64,000 nt of DNA from Bradyrhizobium manausense (GTDB taxonomy: Bacteria > Pseudomonadota > Alphaproteobacteria > Rhizobiales > Xanthobacteraceae), in the NCBI RefSeq assembly GCF_018129685.1, contig NZ_JAFCLG010000004.1:62001-126000 (forward strand). Direction: 5' to 3'. The notes below the pieces were generated by a model. It saw only the letters and a list, made by a program, of their open reading frames with translations, did no database searches and was not told the origin of the DNA. Of this stretch, positions 42,405-51,077 are shown one piece after another. Positions within the stretch are counted from its first letter, which is position 1. Every line of letters starts with the position of its first letter. The translations under genes and the position numbers were made by a program.

Positions 42405-43793
42405 TCAGAGAAACGGCGAGGCCAGGGCCGGCGTTTCGAGCAGCGCGTGAGCCGCGTATTCGAGCGCGCCTCTGATCTGCGTTCGTGTCGAAGGACCGCC
42501 GATGCATATTCTTACGGCCTCGGGAGGCGGATCGCTCACGACAAAGGCGTCGCTGGCGACGACACCGATGCCGGTCTGTCGCATATGCTCCACGAAAGCC
42601 GAGCGCCTCCAGGGTGCAGGAAGCTCAACCCATAGATTGAAGCTCAGGGGATCGCCGCGATAGGACCCCCTGGGAAGGATTTCGGCGGCGAGCTTCTGCC
42701 GCGCCGATGTCTCGGCGCGGATGAACCGCAACATCGTGTCCGCGGTGCCGTCTTCGATCCAGCGCGTCGCGATCGCCACGGTGAGGGGCGATGCCATCAC
42801 GGTCGCGGAGCGGAGCGCCGAGGCAAACGGCCACGCCGAGCGCGTATCGGGCACGACGACATAGGCGGTGCGCAGGCCCGCGCCGATGCATTTGGCCAGT
42901 CCCGCGACATGCCAGGTCAGATCGGGCGCGATCGCCGCGAAGGGCGCGTGGCCGTGGCCGTGCTCGGGAATGAAGCCGTAGGCATCGTCCTCGATAACAG
43001 GCAGCTTGAAGCGTCGTGCGATCGCGACGATCTCGCGCCGTCGCGAGTCCGGGATGGTCAGGGTCGTCGGGTTCTGCAGCGTCGGATTGAGGTAGACCGC
43101 CTTGGGCTTCAGTTTCTTGCAGGCATCGGTCAGCGCCTGCGGCTCGATGCCATCCGCATCCATCGGCAGGCCGACGAGATTGATGCCGAGCTGCGCGGCG
43201 ATCGACCTGATTCCGGGATAGGTGATGGCCTCGCACAGCACCACCTCGCCCGCCTTCGCGAGGATCGAGAGGATGCCGAGCAACGCCGGATGTGCGCCGG
43301 GCGAGACGAAGATGCGATTCTGGGCCGGCACCAAGGCGCGGCGGCCGAGCCAGCTCGAGGCGGCATCCTTGTCGGCCTGCGTGCCGCCAAAGCCCTGGTA
43401 GCGCAGCAGCGATGCAATGTCGCGCAGCACATGTTCGGCGCCGGCCTGCATGCGCTCGATCAGTTCAGGGTCATCGGGCTCGGGCGGCAGGTTCATCGAC
43501 AGGTCGACGGGACGGGGCGGAAAGCTTGTCGCCGAGCGCCGCGGTCGCGGCTTGTCGCGGACGAAGGTTCCTTGTCCGACTTTGGATTCGATCAGCCCGC
43601 GCTTCTGGGCTTCGACATAGCCGCGCGCGACGGTCGTGAAATCGACGTCGAGGCGCTTGGCCAGTTTCCGCTGCGGCGGCAGGCGGTCGCCGATCACGAG
43701 TCGCCCGGCGGCGATATCATCGGCGATTGCGTCGGCAATCGCGAGATAACGCGGCTTGTCGCTGGTTGAAAGGTCGGGTCGCCAGTCGGCCAT
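42405..43793 (-). CDS. MocR-type regulator (GntR HTH fused to aminotransferase-like domain)
   Basis: This 462-residue protein has an N-terminal GntR winged helix (about residues 12-80: YLAIADAIADDIAAGRLVIG, LPPQRKLAKRLDVDFTTVAR, GTFVRDK). A fold-type I aminotransferase domain follows, with NPTLQNPTTLTIP, IEDDAYGF and the PLP lysine Lys301 in HVAGLAKCIGAGLR. Such proteins usually regulate neighbouring genes and sense PLP or an amino compound. It is divergent from the Nit1C cluster with 330 bases between starts, making it the obvious candidate local regulator. The start at 43793 gives the usual length. Confidence 0.9.
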   Translation of the reverse strand: MADWRPDLSTSDKPRYLAIADAIADDIAAGRLVIGDRLPPQRKLAKRLDVDFTTVARGYVEAQKRGLIESKVGQGTFVRDKPRPRRSATSFPPRPVDLSMNLPPEPDDPELIERMQAGAEHVLRDIASLLRYQGFGGTQADKDAASSWLGRRALVPAQNRIFVSPGAHPALLGILSILAKAGEVVLCEAITYPGIRSIAAQLGINLVGLPMDADGIEPQALTDACKKLKPKAVYLNPTLQNPTTLTIPDSRRREIVAIARRFKLPVIEDDAYGFIPEHGHGHAPFAAIAPDLTWHVAGLAKCIGAGLRTAYVVVPDTRSAWPFASALRSATVMASPLTVAIATRWIEDGTADTMLRFIRAETSARQKLAAEILPRGSYRGDPLSFNLWVELPAPWRRSAFVEHMRQTGIGVVASDAFVVSDPPPEAVRICIGGPSTRTQIRGALEYAAHALLETPALASPFL

Positions 43794-43905
43794 TGCAGAG
43801 TCCCGATAGGTTATGTCAGCATAATTGACTGTATATTGTTGCAAGCGGTGACGCAATTGCGTCGCGCGTCTATCCTGGCGCTTAGCAGCGGTTCCGCCGG
43901 CGCGT

Positions 43906-43960
43906 TGCACATCGATCAGGCGCGCTGCACAGCATTTTTCAGGCACTATTTTTCGTGCAC
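43906..43960 (+). promoter_or_regulatory. Candidate upstream activator sites (TGCAC repeats)
   Basis: TGCAC occurs at 43906-43910, 43926-43930 and 43956-43960, and GCAC...GTGC forms an inverted pair at 43943-43958 with an 8-base spacer. NtrC sites have GCAC-N7-GTGC, so the match is imperfect by one base. The position, 100-160 bases upstream of the sigma-54 promoter, is right for an enhancer-binding activator. Confidence 0.3.
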
Positions 43961-44062
43961 CGCGCCGGCATATCCGAATCCAGTCAGGTCTCCATTCAAC
44001 ATTGAATGTATAAATGAATGCAGATTGTATGGTTTGATGATTTGTAGTGCAGAACGCGGCTT

Positions 44063-44078
44063 GGCACATTGATTGCAA
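44063..44078 (+). promoter_or_regulatory. Sigma-54 (RpoN) promoter of the Nit1C cluster
   Basis: TGGCAC (44063-44068), 5 bases, TTGCA (44074-44078). The GG and GC dinucleotides are separated by exactly 10 bases, as required for the -24/-12 promoter, and all consensus positions match. Transcription would start near 44089-44091, about 34 bases before the first gene's ATG. This places the cluster under RpoN, consistent with its nitrogen-starvation role in other bacteria. Confidence 0.75.
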
Positions 44079-44123
44079 AACCTGATCCCGATCCGGGAGG
44101 CCGGACGTGAACAGGAGGTGTCA

Positions 44124-44606
44124 ATGCCAGCAGTGAACATGCCCGCGCGTCAGAAGGGCGACTTTCTCGTCGACTACGAAGAGAAGGTTTTCGAGGACGT
44201 CAAAGCAAAGCCGGGTGAGAAGGCGCTGGTCACCTTCCACACCGTTGCGTTCGAGGGCTCCATCGGCCTCGTCAATATTCTGCAGGCGCTGCGCCTGAAG
44301 CGGAAGGGCTTCGAGACGTCGGTTCTGCTTTACGGTCCCGGTGTCACGCTCGGCATTCAGCGCGGCTTCCCGAAGATCGGCGATGAAGCCTTCCCCGGCG
44401 CGCAGAACTTCAACAACCAGCTCGCAAAGTTCATGGACGAAGGCGGCAAGGTCTATGCCTGCCGGTTCGCTTTGCAGGCGCTGTACGGCCATGGCGAGCC
44501 GTCACTCATTCCCGGCATCCGGCCGATCAATCCGCTCGATGTGCTCGACCTCATCCTGCTTCACCGCAGGGACGACGCCTTCATGCTCCACACCTGGACA
44601 GTCTGA
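44124..44606 (+). CDS. Nit1C cluster protein, MSMEG_0572 family
   Basis: This 160-residue soluble protein is the first gene of the Nit1C cluster. Family-type blocks are [40 protein letters not shown] and [17 protein letters not shown]; the fold looks DsrE-like, and its single Cys in this last block could be functional. The start at 44124 has AGGAGG 5 bases upstream. The family is called a nitrogen-starvation response protein, but its biochemical role is not established. It lies under a sigma-54 promoter and 38 bases before the nitrilase. Confidence 0.85.
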   Translation: MPAVNMPARQKGDFLVDYEEKVFEDVKAKPGEKALVTFHTVAFEGSIGLVNILQALRLKRKGFETSVLLYGPGVTLGIQRGFPKIGDEAFPGAQNFNNQLAKFMDEGGKVYACRFALQALYGHGEPSLIPGIRPINPLDVLDLILLHRRDDAFMLHTWTV

Positions 44607-44644
44607 TCCCGGTCGGCTCGCGCGACGGACGAGGGAGAGCACAA

Positions 44645-45712
44645 GTGACAGCGAAACGTACGATCAGGGCCGGCGCGATTCAGATCGCGCCGGATCTGGA
44701 CACGCCGACCGGAACGGTCGACCGGATCCTGGCGGCCATTGCGGAGGCCGCGGGCAAGGGAGTCCAGTTCGCCGTTTTTCCGGAGACGTTCGTTCCCTGG
44801 TACCCGTATTTCTCCTTTGTCCGTCCGCCGGTCCTGAGCGGCGCCGAGCACATCCATCTCTACGAGAACGCCGTCATCGTGCCCGGTCCTGTGACCGATG
44901 CCGTTGCGCAGGCAGCCAAGCGCCACGGCATAGTGGTGGTGCTCGGCGTCAACGAGCGCGATCACGGCTCGCTTTACAACACTCAACTCGTGTTCGACGC
45001 GAACGGCGCGCTTCTCCTGAAGCGCCGCAAGATTACGCCGACATTTCATGAGCGCATGATCTGGGGGCAGGGCGATGGCGCCGGCCTGAAGGTGGTCGAG
45101 ACCGCAGTCGGCCGGGTCGGCGCGCTGGCCTGCTGGGAGCACTACAATCCGCTTGCCCGCTACGCCCTGATGGCCCAGCACGAAGAGATCCACGCGGCCC
45201 AGTTTCCGGGGTCGCTGGTCGGGCAGATTTTCGCCGACCAGATCGAGGTGACGATCCGGCATCACGCGCTGGAAAGCGGCTGCTTCGTCGTCAACGCCAC
45301 CGGCTGGCTGACCGAAGAGCAGATCGCCAAGATTTCGCCGGAGGAAGGCCTGCGCAAGGGCCTGCGCGGCGGCTGCATGACCGCGATCGTCTCCCCGGAA
45401 GGCAATCATCTGGTGCCGCCGCTGACCAGCGGCGAGGGCATCCTCGTCGCCGATCTCGATCTTGCCCTGATCACCAAGCGCAAGCGGATGATGGACTCGG
45501 TCGGCCACTACGCCCGGCCGGAGCTGCTCTCGCTGGTGCTGAACGACCAACCCGCGCGCACCATGCACGGCTTACACCCGAACCGGCCTACGCCCATTCC
45601 GAGAGATCAATCAGATGAGACCGCAGATGCCGCAACCCAAGTCAATTCCGAAGGCGATGCCGACCGAGCAACTGATCAACGAGTTGCAGTCCTTCGGGGT
45701 CCGGCTCGCTGA
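44645..45712 (+). CDS. Nitrilase of the Nit1C cluster
   Basis: This 355-residue enzyme of the nitrilase superfamily has the full catalytic set: Glu47 (FPETF), Lys129 ([11 protein letters not shown], with the second Glu136) and Cys163 ([11 protein letters not shown]). It belongs to the Nit1 branch; in Pseudomonas fluorescens a Nit1C nitrilase is tied to growth on cyanide as nitrogen source. It starts with GTG after a GGGAG site. Its last 98 bases overlap the radical-SAM gene in another frame, so the extra C-terminal tail (after about residue 310) is probably a lineage-specific extension of low importance. The substrate here could be cyanide or another nitrile. Confidence 0.92.
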   Translation: MTAKRTIRAGAIQIAPDLDTPTGTVDRILAAIAEAAGKGVQFAVFPETFVPWYPYFSFVRPPVLSGAEHIHLYENAVIVPGPVTDAVAQAAKRHGIVVVLGVNERDHGSLYNTQLVFDANGALLLKRRKITPTFHERMIWGQGDGAGLKVVETAVGRVGALACWEHYNPLARYALMAQHEEIHAAQFPGSLVGQIFADQIEVTIRHHALESGCFVVNATGWLTEEQIAKISPEEGLRKGLRGGCMTAIVSPEGNHLVPPLTSGEGILVADLDLALITKRKRMMDSVGHYARPELLSLVLNDQPARTMHGLHPNRPTPIPRDQSDETADAATQVNSEGDADRATDQRVAVLRGPAR

Positions 45713-46757
45713 TCCCAAGACCGGGGGAACCAGCCGCCGCGGCGGCGCCGGACCGTCGGATCACACGCCGTTCACGATCGACGGCGCGACCGTGATGATT
45801 CCGGTTCACAACGCGCCGGCGTTCGAGAGCCCCTATCTCGTCGAGCGTCCGGACGAGGCCGGGCGCAGCCGCATCTCGCGCGACGGCGTCGTGCTCGCAG
45901 ACGTCTCGTTTCCGCTGCGACCCAAATTCTACGATCGCACCACTGACGACGGCGTTCCCTATTGGAAGATAGCGACCCTGCACGGGCGCGACGTTCTCGC
46001 CACCACGGTGCTGCAGACCTGCATTCGCTACCAGAGCCGCACCAAGACTTGCCAGTTCTGCGCCATCGGCCAGTCGCTCGCGGCCGGACGCACCGTCGAG
46101 CGCAAGACGCCGGCACAGCTCGCCGAAGTCGCGAGGGTCGCCGTCGAGCTCGACGGCGTCAGGCACATGGTGATGACGACGGGCACGCCGCATACCTCTG
46201 ATCGCGGCGCCGGCATCCTTGCGGAGAGTGCAGAGGCGGTCAAAGCCGCCGTCGACCTGCCGATCCAGGCCCAATGTGAACCGCCGGACGATTTTGCCTG
46301 GTTCCAGCGCATGAAGAATTCGGGCGTCGATGCGCTCGGCATGCACCTGGAGGTGATCGGGCCTGCCGTGCGGCAAAGGATCATGCCCGGCAAGGCGCAG
46401 GTCCAGGTCGAGCAATATATGGAAGCGTTCGAAGCCGCGGTGCCGGTGTTCGGCCGCGGTCAAGTCTCGACTTACATCCTCGCGGGTCTGGGCGACGAGC
46501 CGTCCGAGATCCTCGCGCTCTCGCGCCGGCTGATCGAGATCGGCGTCTACCCCTTCGTCGTGCCGTTCGTGCCGATCGCCGGTACGCCGCTGGAGAGCCA
46601 TCCGACCCCGTCTCCGGCATTCATGCACGAGATCCTGCGTCCGCTCGCCGAGATGCTGCGCGCAGGCGATCTGCGCGCCACCGACATCAAGGCAGGCTGC
46701 GGCAAATGCGGCGCCTGTTCGGCCCTGTCCACTTACGAACGCGGAGCAAGCGCATGA
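45615..46757 (+). CDS. Radical SAM protein of the Nit1C cluster, MSMEG_0568 family
   Basis: This 380-residue predicted iron-sulfur enzyme uses S-adenosylmethionine. The cluster cysteines lie in [14 protein letters not shown] (Cys136, Cys146, Cys149), a CX9CX2C spacing instead of the common CX3CX2C. A C-terminal CGKCGAC motif could bind another cluster or substrate. The rest forms a TIM-barrel-like core ([46 protein letters not shown]). The reaction is unknown. It overlaps the nitrilase by 98 bases and the acetyltransferase by 4 bases. The start chosen is ATG 45615; in-frame ATGs at 45627 and 45657 are alternatives. Confidence 0.88.
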   Translation: MRPQMPQPKSIPKAMPTEQLINELQSFGVRLADPKTGGTSRRGGAGPSDHTPFTIDGATVMIPVHNAPAFESPYLVERPDEAGRSRISRDGVVLADVSFPLRPKFYDRTTDDGVPYWKIATLHGRDVLATTVLQTCIRYQSRTKTCQFCAIGQSLAAGRTVERKTPAQLAEVARVAVELDGVRHMVMTTGTPHTSDRGAGILAESAEAVKAAVDLPIQAQCEPPDDFAWFQRMKNSGVDALGMHLEVIGPAVRQRIMPGKAQVQVEQYMEAFEAAVPVFGRGQVSTYILAGLGDEPSEILALSRRLIEIGVYPFVVPFVPIAGTPLESHPTPSPAFMHEILRPLAEMLRAGDLRATDIKAGCGKCGACSALSTYERGASA

Positions 46758-47302
46758 TGTTCGAGCCCTTCAAGCCGTTCGTTGCACCGGAATTCCAGGT
46801 CAAATTCGCAACCGAAGCCTGGGAGCGCAATGCCGCTGCAGCGCTGCGCCGCAAGGTGTTCTGCGAAGAGCAGGGCGTGTTTGCGGGCGACGATCGCGAC
46901 ACGGTCGACGTTTCAGCCATTCCGCTCGTGGCGGTGTCGCTGCTCGGCGTCGCCGAGGACGAGGTCGTCGGCACCGTGCGCATTCACGCCGATGACCACG
47001 AGGCGGATGTGTGGTGGGGCTCGCGCCTTGCCGTCGAGAAGGGGTATCGCCGGCTCAGTGCGGTCGGCGCCGGCCTGATCCGGCTCGCCGTGTCCTCCGC
47101 GCACGCGCGCGGCTGCCGGCGCTTCCTCGCCAACGTGCAAAGTCAGAATGCGCTTCTGTTCCAGCACATGCATTGGCGTTCGCTCGGGGAATTCGAGCTC
47201 CATGGCCGGCCGCATCATCGCATGGAGGCCGATCTCGATCATTACCCGCCGTTCCGGACACCCGAAACCGGGTTCCTGTCACTGGCAAAGCTGGCGGCCT
47301 GA
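46754..47302 (+). CDS. GNAT N-acetyltransferase of the Nit1C cluster, MSMEG_0567/Sll0786 family
   Basis: This 182-residue GNAT-fold protein has the core blocks AAAALRRKVFCEEQGVFAGDD (N-terminal), EVVGTVRIHA, WWGSRLAVEKGYRRLSAVGA (acetyl-CoA pyrophosphate loop region) and RRFLANVQSQNALLFQHMHW. In some species it is fused to the following AIR-synthase-like protein; here the genes are separate with a 2-base gap. It begins at ATG 46754, overlapping the radical-SAM stop. The acetyl acceptor is unknown. Confidence 0.87.
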   Translation: MMFEPFKPFVAPEFQVKFATEAWERNAAAALRRKVFCEEQGVFAGDDRDTVDVSAIPLVAVSLLGVAEDEVVGTVRIHADDHEADVWWGSRLAVEKGYRRLSAVGAGLIRLAVSSAHARGCRRFLANVQSQNALLFQHMHWRSLGEFELHGRPHHRMEADLDHYPPFRTPETGFLSLAKLAA

Positions 47303-47304
47303 TC

Positions 47305-48300
47305 ATGGTGACGGACGTCGCACTCGCAGATCTCGCCGACAAGCTGCGTCAAAGCCGCGGCGTTGTCGCCAAGGCCGACATCGCTTCCGTTGCGGCGGCG
47401 CTCGACCTGTCGGGCGGCGACTTCATCCCGGTCGGCGATGATTGCGCGGCGATCCCGGAGGGCGATGGCTACACGCTGTTCGCCATCGAAGGCTTCATGA
47501 ACGAATTCGTCGCCGCCGACCCCTGGTTTGCGGGCTGGTGCGGCGCCATGGTCAACATCTCGGACGTCGCCGCGATGGGCGGACGGCCCACCGCCATCGT
47601 CAACGCGATCTGGTCCAATGGTGCGGACAAGGCCGCGCCCATTCTCGAAGGATTGAAAGCGGCTGCGAAGACGTTCGGAGTGCCCGTCATCGGCGGTCAC
47701 ACCAATCTGCGCAGCAACCAGAGCCAGTTTGCCGTCGCGATCCTCGGCCGCGCGAGGCGCCTGCTCACGAGCTTCGATGCCAGGCCCGGTGACAGGCTCA
47801 TTGCCGCGGTTGATTTGCGCGGTCGGTACCGCGAGCCGTTCGCGAACTGGGAAGCGGCAACCGACGCGCCGGCGGAACGGTTGCGGGGCGATCTGGAAAT
47901 CCTGCCGTCGATCGCCGAGGCGGGACTCGCGCTCGCAGCAAAGGACATCAGCCAGGGCGGCATCGTCGGGACCGCGGCAATGCTGGCCGAATGCTCGCGG
48001 GTCGCCATCACGCTGGATGTCGAGGCGATTCCGATTCCCGCAGGTGCGCCGCTCGAGCGTTGGCTGCTGACATTCCCGAGCTTCGGCTATCTCCTGTCGG
48101 CGCAGCCCGAACACGTCGATGAGATCCTGTCGCGCTTCCAGCGGCGTGGCATCGCGGCGGCCGCGATTGGAGACGTCAGCGCGGGGACACGCGTCGATAT
48201 TACCGCAGCTTCCGCCCGCGCAACCGTGTGGGACTTCGCGGGCCAGCCCCTGATCGGGTGCGCGCCGGACCAGGGCTATCAACAGCGGAGCGTGGCATGA
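47305..48300 (+). CDS. AIR-synthase-like (PurM-related) protein of the Nit1C cluster, sll0787 family
   Basis: This 331-residue protein has the PurM/ThiL/HypE-type ATP-binding fold: FIPVGDDCAAIPEG, MVNISDVAAMGGRPTAIVNA, VIGGHTNLR and AAKDISQGGIVGTAAML. By analogy it would use ATP to activate a carbonyl or amide oxygen of its substrate by phosphorylation. Presence in all Nit1C clusters implies a role in a shared pathway with the nitrilase and radical-SAM enzyme. It overlaps the glycosyltransferase by 4 bases. Confidence 0.88.
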   Translation: MVTDVALADLADKLRQSRGVVAKADIASVAAALDLSGGDFIPVGDDCAAIPEGDGYTLFAIEGFMNEFVAADPWFAGWCGAMVNISDVAAMGGRPTAIVNAIWSNGADKAAPILEGLKAAAKTFGVPVIGGHTNLRSNQSQFAVAILGRARRLLTSFDARPGDRLIAAVDLRGRYREPFANWEAATDAPAERLRGDLEILPSIAEAGLALAAKDISQGGIVGTAAMLAECSRVAITLDVEAIPIPAGAPLERWLLTFPSFGYLLSAQPEHVDEILSRFQRRGIAAAAIGDVSAGTRVDITAASARATVWDFAGQPLIGCAPDQGYQQRSVA

Positions 48301-49457
48301 GCTCGTCCGGGCTGCGCGTCGCGATCCTGGCGCATTCGACCAATCCGAGGGGCGGCGTCGTGCATGCGCTCGCGTTGGCGGATGCCCTCGCGGACCTTGG
48401 CCATCGGCCCGTCGTTCATGCCCCCGATCCGACCGGCAAAGGCTTCCACCGCCGCAGCGTCGCCGCGACCCGCGCCGTGCCTGCCTCGCCAGCCTCGGGT
48501 GACGTCACCGCGATGGTCGAAGCCCGCATCGCGGATTATATCAGGCACTTCGAGGATGCTGCCAACCGGCAGTACGACGTCTTCCATGCCCAGGACGGCA
48601 TCTCCGGGAATGCGCTCGCGACGTTGAAGCAGCGCGGCTTGATTCAGCGCTATGTCCGCACCGTTCATCATGTCGATGCCTTCAGGGACGAGCGGCTTTG
48701 CGAGCTCGACCGTCGTTCGATCGTCCATGCCGACGGCCTGTTCGTCGTCAGCCGGTTCTGGCAGGCGCAGCTGCAGGCGGAGATGTCGCGCTCGGCAACG
48801 CTGGTCGGCAATGGCGTCGATACGGCGCGCTATTCGCCCGTCGCGACGCCAGGCGATCAGGCGTTGCGCAGCCGGCTCGGCCTTCGCGCCGGCCCGATCC
48901 TGCTCTCCGTCGGCGGCGTCGAGCACCGCAAGAACACGCTCGGTATCCTCGAAGCGTTCCGGCAGGTGCACGCAGTGCACCGGACCGCGCAACTCGTGAT
49001 CGCCGGCGGCGCGTCCCTGCTGGATCATGGTCTCTATCGGCAGCAGTTCGCGTCCCGGATGCGCGAGGCGGGGCTCCCCGCCGACGCCGTGATCGAGACC
49101 GGTCCGCTTGGAGACGCAGAGATGCCGTCGCTGTTTCGACTGGCCGATGTGCTGCTGTTTCCGTCCTTGCGCGAAGGCTTTGGCCTTGCCGTGCTGGAAG
49201 CGATGGCCAGCGGCGTTCCGGCGGTGGTCTCGCATATCGCGCCATTCACGGAATACCTCGGTCTTGACGATGTTGCCTGGTGCGATCCGTATCATCCGGG
49301 CTCGATCGGGGACGCTGCTCTTTGCGCGCTCACCGAGCCGCTGCGCTCTCGCCTGATCGCCAACGGCGCCAGGGTTGCCCAGCGTCATGACTGGAGCCGC
49401 ACCGCCGCCGCACACATGGCGACATATCAGCAGATGCGCGAGGTGCATTATGCCTGA
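48297..49457 (+). CDS. Glycosyltransferase of the Nit1C cluster, MSMEG_0565 family
   Basis: This 386-residue GT4-type (GT-B fold) enzyme has an N-terminal acceptor domain (VAILAHSTNPRGGVVHALAL, YDVFHAQDGISGNAL) and a C-terminal donor-binding domain (ILLSVGGVEHRKNTLGILEA, LRLADVLLFPSLREGFGL-type block including EGFGLAVLEAMASG). A glycosyltransferase in this cluster implies that a small molecule, rather than just ammonia, is made or modified. The acceptor and sugar donor are unknown. It overlaps the next gene by 8 bases. Confidence 0.88.
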   Translation: MSSSGLRVAILAHSTNPRGGVVHALALADALADLGHRPVVHAPDPTGKGFHRRSVAATRAVPASPASGDVTAMVEARIADYIRHFEDAANRQYDVFHAQDGISGNALATLKQRGLIQRYVRTVHHVDAFRDERLCELDRRSIVHADGLFVVSRFWQAQLQAEMSRSATLVGNGVDTARYSPVATPGDQALRSRLGLRAGPILLSVGGVEHRKNTLGILEAFRQVHAVHRTAQLVIAGGASLLDHGLYRQQFASRMREAGLPADAVIETGPLGDAEMPSLFRLADVLLFPSLREGFGLAVLEAMASGVPAVVSHIAPFTEYLGLDDVAWCDPYHPGSIGDAALCALTEPLRSRLIANGARVAQRHDWSRTAAAHMATYQQMREVHYA

Positions 49458-49737
49458 GATGCATTTTCACGTGCGTTGGCCCGATGAGCGGATCGAGGCC
49501 TGCTATTCGCCCTCGCTTGTCATCAAGGATCATTTCTCGCCGGGCGCGACCTATGCGCTCGCCGATTTCAGGGAACGCAGCCGTGTCGCGCTGACGATCG
49601 CGGCCGAGCGCGTCCGTGAGAAGTACGGATTTCTCTGCTCGCGTGCGCTCGGGCAACTCGCGCGGATCGAGGCCGCGGCTGCGGAGTTCGAAACCACGCC
49701 CGGCGCGTCCGTCACCGTCGTCTCATTCGAAGAATAG
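49450..49737 (+). CDS. Nit1C cluster protein, MSMEG_0570 family
   Basis: This 95-residue soluble protein (MPEMHFHVRWPDERIEACYS, LVIKDHFSPGATYALADFRE, then a C-terminal helix pair) has no catalytic motif that I can name. The family is known only from Nit1C clusters and is labelled nitrogen-starvation response. It overlaps the glycosyltransferase gene by 8 bases and precedes the flavoenzyme by 12 bases. Confidence 0.85.
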   Translation: MPEMHFHVRWPDERIEACYSPSLVIKDHFSPGATYALADFRERSRVALTIAAERVREKYGFLCSRALGQLARIEAAAAEFETTPGASVTVVSFEE

Positions 49738-49749
49738 CAGGAGCTGATC

Positions 49750-51015
49750 ATGTCCGACCTTCACTCTCACTATCCGGTCGTCGTGATCGGCGGCGGCCAG
49801 GCCGGTCTTGCGATGAGCGCGCAGCTCAACGCGCGTGGCATCGGGCATGTCGTACTGGAAAAGAACACGATCGCGCATTCCTGGAAGACGCAGCGTTGGG
49901 ATGCGTTCTGTCTGGTGACGCCGAACTGGCAATGCCAGCTTCCCGGCTTTCCCTACGCCGGCAGCGATCCGCATGGCTTCATGCTGCGCGACGAGATCGT
50001 CTCCTACATCGAGCAATTTGCCAGGCACATCAACGCGCCGGTCCGCGAAGGCGTCGCCGTGACGCGCCTCAGGCAGTCCGGTCGCGGGTTCATGCTCGAG
50101 ACGACGCTGGGCGAGGTCGCCGCTGACAGCGTCGTTCTGGCCGTCAGCGGATACCACGTTCCCAAGGTGCTGCCGTTTGCCGATCGGCTCGATGCGTCGA
50201 TCATGCAGATCCATTCGTCCGCCTACCGCAACCCGGATCAACTGCCGCCGGGCGAAATCCTGGTGGTGGGAAGCGGGCAATCGGGCTGCCAGATCGCGGA
50301 GGATCTGCACCTCTCCGGCCGCAAGGTGCATCTTGCCGTCGGTAGCGCGCCGCGATGCCCGCGCTTCTATCGCGGCCGGGACGCGGTCGACTGGCTCGAC
50401 GATCTCGGCCAGTACGACCTGCCTGTCGACAAGCACTCGCTGAAGGAGGGCGTGCGCAAGAACGCCAATCACTACCTGACGGGCCGGGACGGCGGCCGCG
50501 ACATCGACCTGCGCAAATTCGCGCTGGAGGGCATGAAGCTCTACGGTCGCCTCAAGGACGGACGCGGGATGCACTTGCAGTTTGGCGATGATCTCCAGGC
50601 CAATCTCGACAGTGCCGATCGGGTCTACAACGGCATTTGCCGCATGATCGACGAGCACATCGCGAAGAATGGAATCGCGGCGCCCGAGACGCCCCACTAC
50701 GAGCCGGTGTGGTCCCCCACTGCCGTGCCCACGGAACTCGATCTCGCGGCGAGCGGCGTCACTTCCATCATCTGGACAACAGGCTTTCGCTCCGACTGGT
50801 CCTGGGTCGACCTGCCGATGTTCGACGGCACCGGTTATCCGACCCACAAGCGCGGCGTCACGTCGGTCGACGGTGCCTATGTGATCGGCCTGCCTTGGCT
50901 CTACACCTGGGGTTCGGGCCGGTTTGTCGGCGTCGGGCGAGATGCGGAGTTCGTTGCGGACCACATCACCAAGCGATTGAGCGTGTCGCGCATCGAGGCG
51001 CGCGAAGTCGCGTAA
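49750..51015 (+). CDS. Flavin-dependent oxidoreductase of the Nit1C cluster, MSMEG_0569 family
   Basis: This 421-residue flavoenzyme resembles flavin-containing monooxygenases. It has an FAD site VVVIGGGQAGLAMSAQL, then SWKTQRWDAFCLVTPNWQCQ and a second nucleotide site ILVVGSGQSGCQIAEDL. An N-hydroxylation or N-oxidation reaction fits the family and a nitrogen pathway, but is inference. It is the last gene of the cluster. A 9-bp hairpin 10 bases downstream ends the operon. Confidence 0.88.
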   Translation: MSDLHSHYPVVVIGGGQAGLAMSAQLNARGIGHVVLEKNTIAHSWKTQRWDAFCLVTPNWQCQLPGFPYAGSDPHGFMLRDEIVSYIEQFARHINAPVREGVAVTRLRQSGRGFMLETTLGEVAADSVVLAVSGYHVPKVLPFADRLDASIMQIHSSAYRNPDQLPPGEILVVGSGQSGCQIAEDLHLSGRKVHLAVGSAPRCPRFYRGRDAVDWLDDLGQYDLPVDKHSLKEGVRKNANHYLTGRDGGRDIDLRKFALEGMKLYGRLKDGRGMHLQFGDDLQANLDSADRVYNGICRMIDEHIAKNGIAAPETPHYEPVWSPTAVPTELDLAASGVTSIIWTTGFRSDWSWVDLPMFDGTGYPTHKRGVTSVDGAYVIGLPWLYTWGSGRFVGVGRDAEFVADHITKRLSVSRIEAREVA

Positions 51016-51024
51016 TTTGCGAGA

Positions 51025-51047
51025 ATGCCCGGGTTAGGCCCGGGCAT
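51025..51047. terminator. Hairpin between convergent operons (probable bidirectional terminator)
   Basis: ATGCCCGGG (51025-51033), loop TTAGG, CCCGGGCAT (51039-51047) form a perfect 9-bp stem. It lies 10 bases after the flavoenzyme stop and 30 bases after the stop of the convergent receptor gene. Tails are not T-rich in either direction, so termination may be partial. Confidence 0.55.
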
Positions 51048-51077
51048 CACGCCTTTATCGCTGTGTTCTTGCGCGTT

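Noticed and set aside
44645..45712. Frameshift or misread at the nitrilase/radical-SAM junction because of the 98-base overlap
   Set aside because: Both proteins keep their family cores intact. The overlap only covers a non-conserved nitrilase tail and the variable N-terminus of the radical-SAM protein, so a real overlap is the simpler reading.
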